NCBI RefSeq assembly: GCF_008330225.1
Contig: NZ_CP042466.1
Location: 3,590,001 to 3,654,000, forward strand
Reading direction: 5' to 3'
Length of the DNA: 64,000 nt
Source: Geobacter sp. FeAm09
Lineage (GTDB): Bacteria; Desulfobacterota; Desulfuromonadia; Geobacterales; Pseudopelobacteraceae
Made by a program: the position numbers and the translations under genes. Below, piece by piece: positions 8,556 through 17,558 of the stretch. Below the pieces are notes generated by a model. It was given only the letters and a program-made list of their open reading frames with translations. It ran no database searches and had not been told where the DNA came from. The first letter of the stretch is position 1; each line of letters opens with the position of its first letter.

Positions 8556-9449
8556 TCACGCCTTTGATACGTTTGCCAGCTTGACGTTCAGGAAGACCGA
8601 GCCGATGACCACCGCCATCCCCACCGCCTGCAGGGCCGAGACCCGTTCCTCCAGCACCAGGGTGATGCAGACCAGCGACAGGATCGGCACCAGCAGGGCG
8701 CAGTTGGACGAGCGGCTGGTGGGGATCATGCGCAGGGCGCGATTCCAGAGGATCAGCGCCAGGGCGGTGGTCACCACCCCCAGGTAGGCCAACAGGAGCA
8801 TGTCGCTCCCCCCGGGCGTCCACCGTACGGGGTAGAAGGGTACCAGGCAGAGCAGGAACAAAAGCCCGAACAGGTTGAAGAGGAACATGCCGGCGGTTAC
8901 CGGGAAACGGGCGTGCTTGATCAATACGCAGAACAGGCCAAAGGAGAAGGAGGTCCCCAGGGCCAGCGCCACCCCCATCGAGAGGCGCACGTCGCCCAGA
9001 CCGCCGCCGGCCGTCACCAGCACGCAGACCCCGGCGAACCCCAGCATCACGCAGAGCACCGCCCGCCAGCCGGACCGCTCCCGGAACAGCAGCCACGACA
9101 AAAAGAGCATGACCAGGGGATAGGTATAATGCAGGATCACCGCCTGGCTGGCCGGGATATACTCGTAGGTCTTCAGGCAGAGCAGTTGCTGCACCCCCAG
9201 GCCGATCACCCCGGCTAGGACGAAAAACAGCGGCCGGCGGCGGAACTCGGCAGCCATGAGCCCGAGCCTGCGTTCCCAGGCCAGCCACGCCAGAAGGGCC
9301 AGGGTGGCCCAGATGCCCATCCAGACCACGACCGAGAAGCTGCCCAGATGCGTTACCGCCACCTTGAAACCGGTGCCGAGGGTGGCAAACAGCCCCACCG
9401 ACAGCAGGGCGTAAATCGTTCCTTTGGTTGATTCCGTCATGCCGCGCAT
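8556..9449 (-). CDS. EamA/DMT family transporter
   Basis: This protein of about 297 residues has ten predicted membrane helices in two EamA repeats, typical of the drug/metabolite transporter superfamily (inner-membrane metabolite export). The second repeat ends in the usual LVPILSLVCITLVLEERVS pattern. Two ATGs, at 9449 and 9440, are equally possible; neither has a strong ribosome site. The substrate is unknown. Confidence 0.85.
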   Translation of the reverse strand: MRGMTESTKGTIYALLSVGLFATLGTGFKVAVTHLGSFSVVVWMGIWATLALLAWLAWERRLGLMAAEFRRRPLFFVLAGVIGLGVQQLLCLKTYEYIPASQAVILHYTYPLVMLFLSWLLFRERSGWRAVLCVMLGFAGVCVLVTAGGGLGDVRLSMGVALALGTSFSFGLFCVLIKHARFPVTAGMFLFNLFGLLFLLCLVPFYPVRWTPGGSDMLLLAYLGVVTTALALILWNRALRMIPTSRSSNCALLVPILSLVCITLVLEERVSALQAVGMAVVIGSVFLNVKLANVSKA

Positions 9450-9476
9450 TTTTCCAGAGTTTTGCTGCTTTGAAAA

Positions 9477-9502
9477 GAAAAAAGCCCGCCAAGGCGAGCT
9501 TT
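9477..9502 (-). terminator. Terminator downstream of putA
   Basis: Reading on the minus strand, AAAGCTCGCC and GGCGGGCTTT form a 10-bp stem with one mismatch around a two-base turn, followed by TTTCTTTTC. It ends transcription from putA and shields the EamA gene. Confidence 0.75.
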
Positions 9503-9527
9503 TTCTTTGAGGTGTTATCCGGTTTAT

Positions 9528-9644
9528 CCCCTCACCCGGCCTTCGGCCACCCTCTCCCCGAGGGAGAGGGAAGAATTCATTCCCTTCTCCTTTAGGCCCT
9601 TCGGGCTCCGGGGAGAAGGTGCCCCGAAGGGGCGGATGAGGGGG
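9528..9644. repeat. REP-like intergenic repeat, copy A
   Basis: The block starts CCCCTCACCCGGCC and ends GGCGGATGAGGGG. It has internal hairpins (CCCTCTCCCCGAGGGAGAGGG and CCCTTCTCC with GGAGAAGG). A near-identical copy is at 41717-41816 and a degenerate reversed one at 30322-30398. It lies downstream of putA. Confidence 0.75.
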
Positions 9645-9714
9645 CGTGCCAGGCCGGGTCACGAGGAGATGTGAAGCCTGACGCCGGGATTGCGGAAAAG
9701 CGGCGCGTTTCTCG

Positions 9715-12700
9715 CTACTCGACCCAGTCGTCGTCCGCCTCTATGGGCGCAAACCCCCGGCGCATGGTGTTTTCCGTCACCACCCGCGGGTCCATGAAGT
9801 GCAGCAGGTAGTCGGGGCCGCCCGCCTTGGTGCCGACGCCCGACATGCGCGCCCCGCCGAAGGGTTGGCGCTCCACCTGGGCCCCGGTGTTGTTGCGGTT
9901 GATGTACAGGTTGCCCACCCGGAAGTCGCGGCGCGTCTGGGCCAGATGCTCGGGGCTGCGGCTGAAGATGCCGCCGGTCAGGGCAAAGCGGGTCGAGTTG
10001 GCCCACTCCAGGGCCTGGTCGAAATCCTTGGCCCGCATGATCGCCAGCACCGGGCCGAAGACCTCCTCCTGGGCCAGGCGGTGCTGCGGGGTAATGCCGC
10101 CGACAATGGTCAACGGTACCCAGTACCCCTCGCCCTGGGGGACCGGGCTCTCGTAGAGCAGCGTCCCTTCCTGCTTGCCCAGGGCGGCATACTCCAGGAT
10201 GCTCTTCTGGGCGGCGGCATCGGCCACGGCGCCCATGCTGTTGGCCGGGTCCTCCGAGGGACCGACCCGATAGGCCTGGGCCGCCTTGACCAGGCGGTCC
10301 GTGAACTTGTCGTAGACCGCGTCCAGCACGATGACCCGCGAACAGGCCGAGCACTTCTGCCCCTGGAAGGCGAAGGCCGAGTAGAGCACGTGCGGCACGG
10401 CCTCGTCCAGGTCGGCGTCGTCGTCGATGATGATCGCGTTCTTGCCCCCCATCTCGGAGATGATCTTCTTCACGTTGGGCTGGCCCGGGTAGACCTTGGC
10501 GGCCCGTTCGACGATGCGCAGGCCGACCTCCATGGAACCGGTGAAGGCGATCAGGCTGATGTCGGGATGATCCACCAGGAAATCCCCCATCACGCTCCCC
10601 CGGCCGGGGACGTAGTTGAACACGCCGGCCGGCAGCCCGGCCTCCTTGAAGATCTCCACCAGGTGATGGCCGATGATGCCGGTGATGTTGGAGGGTTTGT
10701 AGATCACCGGATTGCCGGCCACGATGGCGGCCGAGGCCATGCCCATGCTGATGGCCAGCGGGAAGTTCCATGGGGCGATGACCGCCGCCAGCCCTTTGGG
10801 TTCGTAGAAATAGTGGTTCAGCTCGCCGGGGGCGTTGCCCACCCGCTGGGGGGCCCCCAGCCGGATCATCTCCCGGGCATAGTACTCCAGGAAGTCGATC
10901 GCCTCCCCCACGTCCGCATAGGCCTGGTCCCACTGCTTGCCGATCTCCAGCACCTGCCACGCCGACAGTTCGAAGGCGCGCCTGCGGGCGATCTCGGCCG
11001 CCTTGAGCAGGTACTGGGCCCGCTCCCGGGGCGGCGTGTCGCGCCAGGCCGGGAAGGCCGCCTTGGCGGCGGCGATGGCCCGGGTCACCTCGGGGATGCC
11101 GGCCTGGCAGATCTGGCCCAACACCTCAGACGGCTTGGCGGGGTTGACGGTCGGGATCCGGTCGGAGGTATCCAGTTCCTGGCCGCCGATGAAGAGCGGA
11201 TAGACCTTGCCGAAGGCGGTGCGCACCTGGGCGATGGCAGCCGGGAAGGCGGCCCGGTGGTCGGCGCGGGTGAAATCCACCATGGGGTCGTTGGCGAAGC
11301 GGGGCAGACCGCCGGGGGCGGCGGGGGCCTTTTTCGGCTTTGCGGCCCGTTCGCCCCGCTCCCGTTCCGCAGTCTTGTCCGGGTCTTCCAGGAGACGCTC
11401 GATCTGGGCATCTTCGGCGAAGCTCTGGCGCAGGAAGGATTCGTTGGCGGTATTCTCCAAAAGGCGCCGCACCAGGTACCCCATACCCGGCACCATGTCG
11501 CCGTAGGGGCAGTAGAGGCGGATGCGCCCCGCCACCTTGAGGATCCCCTTGCGGACCGGTTCGGCCATGCCGTACAGCACCTGGAATTCGTAACGCGACT
11601 CGGGCACGTGCAGCGCATTGGCCATCTCCATGACGGCCGAGATGGTGCGGATATTGTGGGAGGCGCAGGCGAAATGGCAGATCTGGTGATTCTCCAGGAT
11701 CAGGCGCGCCTGGCGCTCATAGGCGGCGTCGCTTTCGGCCTTGATGGTCCAGACCGGGATCGGCCACCCCATCTGCTTGGCCTTGACCGTCTCGTAATCC
11801 CAGTAGGCCCCCTTGACCAGGCGGATGGATATCTGCGTATCGTGAGCCTTGGCCCAGGACAGCATGTCGGCCAGGTCCTTGTCCGTGTCCTTCAGATAGG
11901 CCTGGAACACGATGCCGATGTGGGGATACTCCTTGTATTCCAGCTTCAGGCGGCGGAACACTTCCAGGGTGATGTCCTTGAAGCGGTAGGACTCCATGTC
12001 GATGCACAGGAAGCCTCCCATCTCCACCACCTTGGCGCAGATCCGGCGCATCTGGCGCAGGATGGCCGCCACCGAGCCCTCGAAATCCTGGGGATTGGCC
12101 AGGCAGAACAGGGCGGTCGGCTTGACAGCGATGTTGACCTTGGGCGCATGTCCCCAGTCCTGGGCCGGATCGCCCCCCTGGCCCGGGAGCCCCTTCCACC
12201 CCTTCTGCTCGTTTTTGAGGGCTTCCAGCAACTCCAGGTAGGTCGTCACGTAGACCTCCGCCTCCTCCTCGGAGAGGGTGGCCTCCCCCAGCACATCCAC
12301 CACGGCGGCAAAACCGTCCTTGCGCAGCTTTTCCATGTTTTTGACGGCTTCTTTGGTGTTCTCGCCCACGATGAACTGGCGGGCCATCTCCTGGATATTG
12401 GCCGAGATGAACTTGTTGAGCATCGCCCCCCCCAGGGAGCCGAGCATGCCGGCCATCTTGGCGCCGGTGGCGAGCACCGGCGGCATATCCTTTTCCTCAC
12501 CGAAGTACTCGCGGATATGGTCGGTCAAAAGCTTGGAGGTCGTCAGGGAGGGGAAAGCGTCCACAAAGCGGAACATCTGCACCTTGAACTGTTCGTTCTG
12601 CATGCTCCAGTCCATGACCTTGCCCATCCAGGCCCCCTTGTTGAAGAGGGAGGGCTTTTCCCCGGAGATGGTGGAAAAGAAATCCTTGCCGCGCGCTACG

Positions 12701-12729
12701 ATCTTCGTGTTGATCTCTGGATTCTGCAT
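9715..12729 (-). CDS. putA: Bifunctional proline dehydrogenase / P5C dehydrogenase
   Basis: This 1004-residue fusion oxidises proline to glutamate in two steps. The N-terminal FAD-dependent proline dehydrogenase barrel (about residues 80-450) contains FLCIDMESY, IRLVKGAYWDYE and YEFQVLYGM. The C-terminal NAD-dependent aldehyde dehydrogenase (about 520-1000) contains IAPWNFPLAIS, FTGSMEVG, EMGGKNA and the catalytic-cysteine segment GQKCSACSRV. No DNA-binding ribbon-helix-helix domain precedes the barrel, so it is not an auto-repressing PutA. The start is set by AAGGAG before ATG 12729. It is divergent from a GntR regulator, with an operator-like palindrome at its promoter. Confidence 0.95.
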   Translation of the reverse strand: MQNPEINTKIVARGKDFFSTISGEKPSLFNKGAWMGKVMDWSMQNEQFKVQMFRFVDAFPSLTTSKLLTDHIREYFGEEKDMPPVLATGAKMAGMLGSLGGAMLNKFISANIQEMARQFIVGENTKEAVKNMEKLRKDGFAAVVDVLGEATLSEEEAEVYVTTYLELLEALKNEQKGWKGLPGQGGDPAQDWGHAPKVNIAVKPTALFCLANPQDFEGSVAAILRQMRRICAKVVEMGGFLCIDMESYRFKDITLEVFRRLKLEYKEYPHIGIVFQAYLKDTDKDLADMLSWAKAHDTQISIRLVKGAYWDYETVKAKQMGWPIPVWTIKAESDAAYERQARLILENHQICHFACASHNIRTISAVMEMANALHVPESRYEFQVLYGMAEPVRKGILKVAGRIRLYCPYGDMVPGMGYLVRRLLENTANESFLRQSFAEDAQIERLLEDPDKTAERERGERAAKPKKAPAAPGGLPRFANDPMVDFTRADHRAAFPAAIAQVRTAFGKVYPLFIGGQELDTSDRIPTVNPAKPSEVLGQICQAGIPEVTRAIAAAKAAFPAWRDTPPRERAQYLLKAAEIARRRAFELSAWQVLEIGKQWDQAYADVGEAIDFLEYYAREMIRLGAPQRVGNAPGELNHYFYEPKGLAAVIAPWNFPLAISMGMASAAIVAGNPVIYKPSNITGIIGHHLVEIFKEAGLPAGVFNYVPGRGSVMGDFLVDHPDISLIAFTGSMEVGLRIVERAAKVYPGQPNVKKIISEMGGKNAIIIDDDADLDEAVPHVLYSAFAFQGQKCSACSRVIVLDAVYDKFTDRLVKAAQAYRVGPSEDPANSMGAVADAAAQKSILEYAALGKQEGTLLYESPVPQGEGYWVPLTIVGGITPQHRLAQEEVFGPVLAIMRAKDFDQALEWANSTRFALTGGIFSRSPEHLAQTRRDFRVGNLYINRNNTGAQVERQPFGGARMSGVGTKAGGPDYLLHFMDPRVVTENTMRRGFAPIEADDDWVE

Positions 12730-12775
12730 ATGACTCTCCTTGTGCCGCTGTGAGTGTGATACGGAATCTGTGGCG

Positions 12776-12792
12776 AATGGTTTAACCATTAG
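12776..12792. promoter_or_regulatory. Operator-like palindrome at the putA promoter
   Basis: AATGGTTTAACCATT is a perfect inverted repeat around a central T. Its core TGGT-NNN-ACCA is the pattern bound by FadR/PdhR-class GntR proteins. It lies at or just after the -10 of the putA promoter, so binding would be expected to repress. TGGTTTAACCATTAG is repeated with one change at 12876-12890. Confidence 0.7.
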
Positions 12793-12817
12793 TACGAAAT
12801 TTTATTCCGGGTGTCAA
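12788..12817 (-). promoter_or_regulatory. putA sigma-70-type promoter
   Basis: On the minus strand, TTGACA (12817-12812) is followed after 17-18 bases by TACTAAT, a moderate -10. The -10 overlaps the edge of the palindromic operator. Confidence 0.6.
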
Positions 12818-12875
12818 GCGAACAAAACGGCAAACGGCAGCCGGCGCTTGTCTCAGGCCGGTAAAAATGGTAGTG

Positions 12876-12890
12876 TGGTTTGACCATTAG
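12876..12890. promoter_or_regulatory. Second operator-like site, before the gntR gene
   Basis: TGGTTTGACCATTAG differs at one position from the site at the putA promoter and keeps TGGT-NNN-ACCA. It is about 45 bases upstream of the regulator start, which suggests autoregulation. Confidence 0.65.
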
Positions 12891-12933
12891 GAGCGGGAAA
12901 ACCGACAAAAGTTCCTTGGGGAAGGATAGCAAC

Positions 12934-13647
12934 ATGTTCAGACATGTCAAACAGAGCCGGGCCTATCAGGATGTGGTCGAACAGATCCAGGAGGGCATCA
13001 TCGCGGGCACGCTCAAACCGGGGAGCCAGCTCCCGGCCGAGCGGGAGCTGAAGGAGCAGTTCGGCGTCAGCCGGGGAACCCTGCGCGAGGCGTTGCGGGT
13101 GCTGGAGCAGAAGGGGCTGATCGAGATCCGCACCGGCGTGGCCGGGGGCTCCATCATCAGGGAGGTCAACAGCGAACAGTTAAGCGAGAACCTGGGGCTC
13201 TTGATCCGCAACCGGACGGTTTCCCTGCGCGACCTGGCCGAGTTCCGCGAGGGGATGGAGGGAGGCGTGGCGGCCCTGGCGGCCCAGCGGGGGCGGGAGC
13301 AGGACATGGCCCTCCTGAAGCAGCTTTTGGCCGAGGCCGAGGAGCACCTGAAGGAGGGGCGCAAGGGATGGGACGCCTTTATCCGCACCGACGAGATGCT
13401 CCACATGGCCCTGGCCCGCATGAGCGGCAACCAGCTCTTCATCTCCGTCCTGGAAAGCGTCTATTACAACATCCACACCTACTACGAGAATTATCTCCCC
13501 CGGGGGAAGAAGATACTCCAGGAGAATTTCGGCGATCTGCGGGCAATCGTGGCCGCCGTGACGGAACGGGATGCAGAGGCGGCACGGGAACTGGCCCAGG
13601 GGCACGTACGGCGTTTCAACGCCTACATGGAGGAGAAGGAGGCCTAG
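12934..13647 (+). CDS. GntR family regulator, FadR (FCD) subfamily
   Basis: This 237-residue protein has an N-terminal winged helix (about residues 10-75: LPAERELKEQFGVSRGTLREALRVLEQKGLIE) and a C-terminal all-helical FCD ligand domain containing DEMLHMALARMSGN and the closing histidine in AQGHVRRF. FCD domains bind metal and small carboxylates. GAAGGA precedes the ATG. Divergence from putA and the two matching TGGTNNNACCA sites argue that it controls putA and itself, probably in response to proline or a product. Confidence 0.9.
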   Translation: MFRHVKQSRAYQDVVEQIQEGIIAGTLKPGSQLPAERELKEQFGVSRGTLREALRVLEQKGLIEIRTGVAGGSIIREVNSEQLSENLGLLIRNRTVSLRDLAEFREGMEGGVAALAAQRGREQDMALLKQLLAEAEEHLKEGRKGWDAFIRTDEMLHMALARMSGNQLFISVLESVYYNIHTYYENYLPRGKKILQENFGDLRAIVAAVTERDAEAARELAQGHVRRFNAYMEEKEA

Positions 13648-13673
13648 CCTTTTTCCGGTTCAAGCTGAAAAGA

Positions 13674-13710
13674 CAAACGCCGCGCAACCATAATGGTCGC
13701 ACGGCGTTTG
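13674..13710. terminator. Bidirectional terminator hairpin
   Basis: CAAACGCCG (13674-13682) pairs with CGGCGTTTG (13702-13710), with further pairing possible inside. It sits between the convergent gntR and livK-type genes. Confidence 0.7.
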
Positions 13711-13748
13711 CATTCGCGGAGGCACCCACGAAAACGTTGCGCTGTAAC

Positions 13749-14936
13749 TTAGTCCATCTTGACCGGAACCTTGGCCTTCAGGACATACTTGCCGCCTTTG
13801 ACTTCCAGCAGGCAGAGCGGCGACTTGATCGGCTCGCGGTTGTTGCGGATGGTGATGGTGCCGGAAACGCCCTCGAAGTTCTTGATCTTGGCGATGGCAT
13901 CCTTGAACACCTTCGGATCGTTGCTCTTGGCGGTGGTCATGGCGGCAACGATAAGCTTGACCGCGTCATACCCCTGGGCGTCGAACAGGCCCGGCAGGGC
14001 GCCGTTGTTCTTGCCCTTGAAGGCTTCGATGAACTTGGCGGTCACCGGTGACGCCTGCTCGGGGGAGAACCCGACGTAGGACATGGAGCCCTCGACCGCC
14101 GTGCCGCCCAGCTTGATGAACTCGGGCGAGAACAGGCCGTCGCCGCCGAACATGTTGACCTTGATCCCCTGCTTGCGGGCTTCCTTCATGAGCAGGGCGC
14201 CTTCGGTGTAGTAGCCGGAGTAGAAGAGGATATCCGGTTTCTTGGCCTTGATGTTGGTCATCTGGCCGGAGAAGTCCTTGTCCCCGTCCTTGATCTTCTC
14301 GTCAGCCACGATCTCGATGCCGGCGCCCTTGGCGGAATCGCGGAAGAGCTGCGACATGCCGACGCTGTAATCGTTGTTGTCGGAGGTGATCATGGCCACT
14401 TTTTTGAACTTGAGGTTCTTGGCGTAGTAGTCCAAAAGTGCCGGAATCGCCACGCTGTCCAGCAGCGTGTCGCGGAAGATGTAATCGCCGATCTCCACCA
14501 CGCCCGTACCGGTGGCGCCGGCCGAGAGCAGCACGACCTGGGCCTTCTGGGCAATGGGGGCGGCAACCTTGGTGATGCCGGTGGTCGGGTCGCCGACGAT
14601 GGCCACGACGTTGTCGCGGCTGATCAGCTTCTGGGTGACCGAGGCCCCTTCCTGCTTGTCGCCGCGGTCATCGGCCTCGACGATCTCGATCTTCTTGCCG
14701 TTGACGCCGCCGGCCGCATTGATCTCCTCGGCCGCCATCTTCATGCCGGCCAGGGTCGGTGCGCCGAACATGGCCACGTCACCGGTCAAGGCGCCGAGAA
14801 AACCGATCTTTACCGTATCGCCGGCAGCCTTGGGAGCCGCTTCAGTTTTAGCCTCTTCCTTTTTCTTGCAGCCCGCGGTTACCGACAGGGCCAGCACGCC
14901 GGCCAGCAACAGGGCGGCACTCTTCTTGAAGTTCAT
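13749..14936 (-). CDS. Branched-chain amino acid ABC transporter substrate-binding lipoprotein
   Basis: This 395-residue periplasmic binding protein of the LivK/type I fold has a lipoprotein signal ending in the lipobox VTAGC, so it should be anchored to the membrane. It then reads VKIGFLGALTGDVAMFG, the usual first strand and ligand loop. Permease and ATPase genes of a liv operon are not adjacent. The gene follows a small secreted protein gene and a porin in the same direction; all three may concern uptake across the envelope. Confidence 0.9.
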   Translation of the reverse strand: MNFKKSAALLLAGVLALSVTAGCKKKEEAKTEAAPKAAGDTVKIGFLGALTGDVAMFGAPTLAGMKMAAEEINAAGGVNGKKIEIVEADDRGDKQEGASVTQKLISRDNVVAIVGDPTTGITKVAAPIAQKAQVVLLSAGATGTGVVEIGDYIFRDTLLDSVAIPALLDYYAKNLKFKKVAMITSDNNDYSVGMSQLFRDSAKGAGIEIVADEKIKDGDKDFSGQMTNIKAKKPDILFYSGYYTEGALLMKEARKQGIKVNMFGGDGLFSPEFIKLGGTAVEGSMSYVGFSPEQASPVTAKFIEAFKGKNNGALPGLFDAQGYDAVKLIVAAMTTAKSNDPKVFKDAIAKIKNFEGVSGTITIRNNREPIKSPLCLLEVKGGKYVLKAKVPVKMD

Positions 14937-14965
14937 GGTTTCCTCCTTTGGAGAAATGGTATGGT

Positions 14966-15244
14966 CTAGTGTCCCGGCTTATCGAGGCTGTTCAGGATCT
15001 CGTCCGCTTCCTTCAGTTTCTGCTGCAATTTCTTCAATTCCTCTGCGGAGTAAACCTTCTTGCCCTTCTTGATCTCGTTGTTGATCTTCCTGATCTTCTG
15101 CTGGATGCTGTCCACCTGGTCCCTGCATCCCTTGGAGGCCAAGAGGCACTCGTCCTTTTCATTGCTCTTCACATCTGCGGCAAAGGCAGCGGTGGTGGCG
15201 GAAAGCGCAAAAGCCGTCAGTACGGCGATGAGAACTTTTTTCAT
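14966..15244 (-). CDS. Small secreted coiled-coil protein with two cysteines
   Basis: This 92-residue protein has a clear signal peptide (1-22, cleaving after AFA), then ECLLASKGCRDQ with two cysteines, then a Lys/Glu-rich helix likely to form a coiled coil. No named family is recognised. It lies between the porin gene and the binding-protein gene with gaps of 59 and 29 bases. Confidence 0.65.
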   Translation of the reverse strand: MKKVLIAVLTAFALSATTAAFAADVKSNEKDECLLASKGCRDQVDSIQQKIRKINNEIKKGKKVYSAEELKKLQQKLKEADEILNSLDKPGH

Positions 15245-15273
15245 GGGTCTGCTCCTTTTCAGTTGAAATCAAA

Positions 15274-15295
15274 CGGGGGCGCATGCGCGCCCCCG
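15274..15295 (-). terminator. Hairpin downstream of the porin gene
   Basis: CGGGGGCG and CGCCCCCG pair around a short loop 8 bases past the porin stop codon. The following minus-strand sequence is only moderately T rich, so partial termination is likely. Confidence 0.6.
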
Positions 15296-15303
15296 ATCGT
15301 CAA

Positions 15304-16743
15304 TTAGAAGGTGTACTTGAAGATGATCTTGGCATCGTAGGGATTCTCGGGCGTGCCGTTGGTGGCCACGTTGTCGTAGTAGCCGCCCAGGATGGCATAA
15401 CCCACGCGCACGCCGGCATTCAGGTTTTCCAGCAGCTTGTAGTTCGCTTCGGCGTTGATTTCGGTACCCAGGAAGTTGGAGCCATTCACTTTGCCGGTAG
15501 TTGCATTTAGCTTGCTATTACCGTTTTTGTGGGTGACGCCCACGAAACCGACGTTGAAGGCGGTGGCGAGCCGGTCGTTCACCGGCAGGTCGTAGCCCAA
15601 GTAGGCGCCCATCAGGCCCTGGCCCTTGTTGCCCGTGTTGTAGATGATGGAGTTGTCCGTGGTCATGGCGTTCTTGTCGCGGCCCAGGATCGTCATCTCG
15701 TTGTTGTAGTAGCCGTGCTCGCCTTCGACGTCGTAGAAGGCGTTGCGGTCGGAACCGGTTACATAGAGAAACTCGCCGCGGGCCGTACCGGGGCCGACCT
15801 TGAGGCGGGCGCCCAGGTTGCCGGCGAAGGCGTTGATATAGGTCTTGGTGCCGCTCAGATTGCTCCAGCCGGTCTCGTAGAGGGCGAAGCCGTCAACGGT
15901 CAGCGGGCCGTGGCCGTATTCGAAGTTGGCGCCAAAGGCGTGGATCTTGACGTCGTTGGTGGTGTAGGTGGTGGTGAAGGTGGTTCCCACCGGATAGACA
16001 AAGGACCCGTCAGCAAGCTGGCCGGTAGGCGCAGCGGATGCCGTCGTGTTCGACCCGGTAACCTGGTTGTCGCGGAAGAAGTAATAGGCGGCGCCGACCT
16101 TCAGCTCCTTGGTAACGGCGAACTTGCCGTCCAGCATGAACATGTCGTTGGTCTTGTGACCGAGCACGCTGTCAACGCTGCCGCCCTTGTCGCTAAAGCG
16201 GAAATAGCCGATGGAGGGGGAGAAGTTGCCGTAGCTGCTGGAGAGAAGGATACCGGCCATGTCGGCGTCGAACACCGTGCCCTTGAAGGAGTCGGTGTTG
16301 GCCATCATGCCCAGCTTCATGTTGACGTTCTTGAAGATGTTGGCGTCCAGGTAGATGTTCTTGGTTTCGATGTTGACTTCGTCGGCGCCCAGGGCGGCGC
16401 CCTGGTTGCGGTGGACGCCGTAGGAGGCATCGCCGTAGTAGGAGTAGTCCAGCTCGAAGCGGGTGACCAGTTTCAGGTCGGCGCTGGCCTTGGCGTTATA
16501 TTCCAGACGGGCGCGCTGTTCGATGAAGTTGGACGAAAACTGTTTCTTGGTCGTCCCCTCCGGGTTGTAGTAGCCGTCACCCTGGGAACTGTAATCGGTC
16601 GTTGCGGTGCGGTTGAAGTTGGAGTTGATGTACTGCGCCTGGAACATGCCGTGGAACTCGTTCTCCAGCGCCATTGCGGGAGTGGTCGCAGCGGCGGACA
16701 CGCCGAGTATGGCCAGCGCTGCAAGGACATTACGTCTTTTCAT
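15304..16743 (-). CDS. Outer-membrane porin-like protein
   Basis: This 479-residue protein has a signal peptide (about 1-25, TPAMA), then alternating amphipathic strands and a terminal phenylalanine (IIFKYTF), the C-terminal signature for outer-membrane beta-barrel insertion. An N-terminal segment FIEQRARLEYNAKASADLKLVTRFELD resembles the first strands of putative porins in delta-proteobacteria. Selectivity is unknown. The ribosome site AGGAGG is strong, fitting an abundant protein. Confidence 0.8.
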   Translation of the reverse strand: MKRRNVLAALAILGVSAAATTPAMALENEFHGMFQAQYINSNFNRTATTDYSSQGDGYYNPEGTTKKQFSSNFIEQRARLEYNAKASADLKLVTRFELDYSYYGDASYGVHRNQGAALGADEVNIETKNIYLDANIFKNVNMKLGMMANTDSFKGTVFDADMAGILLSSSYGNFSPSIGYFRFSDKGGSVDSVLGHKTNDMFMLDGKFAVTKELKVGAAYYFFRDNQVTGSNTTASAAPTGQLADGSFVYPVGTTFTTTYTTNDVKIHAFGANFEYGHGPLTVDGFALYETGWSNLSGTKTYINAFAGNLGARLKVGPGTARGEFLYVTGSDRNAFYDVEGEHGYYNNEMTILGRDKNAMTTDNSIIYNTGNKGQGLMGAYLGYDLPVNDRLATAFNVGFVGVTHKNGNSKLNATTGKVNGSNFLGTEINAEANYKLLENLNAGVRVGYAILGGYYDNVATNGTPENPYDAKIIFKYTF

Positions 16744-16814
16744 GGTACTTCCTCCTTTTGTGTGATGTTCTGCTGATTACATCCCCCCTTCAACGGGAGT
16801 GCGCGTACGGCGCA

Positions 16815-17558
16815 TTACAGTATTTGACTCAAAAACAGCTTGGCCCGCTCGTGGCTGGGACTGGTGAAGAAATGCTCCGGCGTCCCCTCCTCCACGATCT
16901 GGCCGTGGTCCATGAAAATGACCCGGTCCGCCACCTCGCGGGCAAAGCCCATCTCGTGGGTCACCACCACCATGGTCATCCCTTCCCGGGCCAGATTCTT
17001 CATGACGTCCAGCACCTCGCCGATCATCTCCGGGTCGAGGGCCGAGGTCGGCTCGTCGAACAGGATCGCCTTGGGGTTCATGGCAAGGGAGCGGGCAATG
17101 GCCACCCGCTGCTGCTGGCCGCCGGAGAGTTTGGCCGGATAGGCGGCCGCCTTCTCGGCGATGCCGACCTTCTTGAGCAGCTCCAGGGCGATCTCTTCCG
17201 CTTCCCGCCGGCTGCGCTTGCGGACGACCGTCTGGGCCAGGGTCAGGTTCTCCAGCACGGTCTTGTGGGGGAAGAGGTTGAAGGACTGGAACACCATCCC
17301 GATCTCTTCCCGGACCTTGCAGATATCCACCTTCGGGTCGCTGACATCCATGCCGTCCACGATCATGGTGCCCCGGTCGATGGTCTCCAGACGGTTGATG
17401 GAACGCAGGATGGTGCTCTTGCCCGAACCGCTGGGGCCGATGATGACCACCTTTTCACCGTCCCGGACCGTGAAGGAGACATCCTTCAGCGCCTGGAACG
17501 AGCCGTAGAACTTGGAGACACCGCGCGCCTCTATCATAAGTCGGCTATTTTCCTGCAT
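16815..17558 (-). CDS. Polar amino acid ABC transporter ATP-binding protein (GlnQ type)
   Basis: This 247-residue ATPase has Walker [10 protein letters not shown] (39-47), the signature LSGGQQQR, Walker [15 protein letters not shown] and an H-loop [10 protein letters not shown]. It is the last gene of a three-gene uptake operon and overlaps the permease gene by 14 bases. Family knowledge assigns it glutamine/glutamate/arginine-type uptake, but substrate cannot be fixed from sequence. Confidence 0.93.
   Translation of the reverse strand: MQENSRLMIEARGVSKFYGSFQALKDVSFTVRDGEKVVIIGPSGSGKSTILRSINRLETIDRGTMIVDGMDVSDPKVDICKVREEIGMVFQSFNLFPHKTVLENLTLAQTVVRKRSRREAEEIALELLKKVGIAEKAAAYPAKLSGGQQQRVAIARSLAMNPKAILFDEPTSALDPEMIGEVLDVMKNLAREGMTMVVVTHEMGFAREVADRVIFMDHGQIVEEGTPEHFFTSPSHERAKLFLSQIL

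Noticed and set aside
9799-12753. Long plus-strand frame opposite putA
   Set aside because: It is a GC-rich shadow of putA with no recognisable domains; the same holds for the long frames opposite topA, the RND pump, smc, typA and nifEN.
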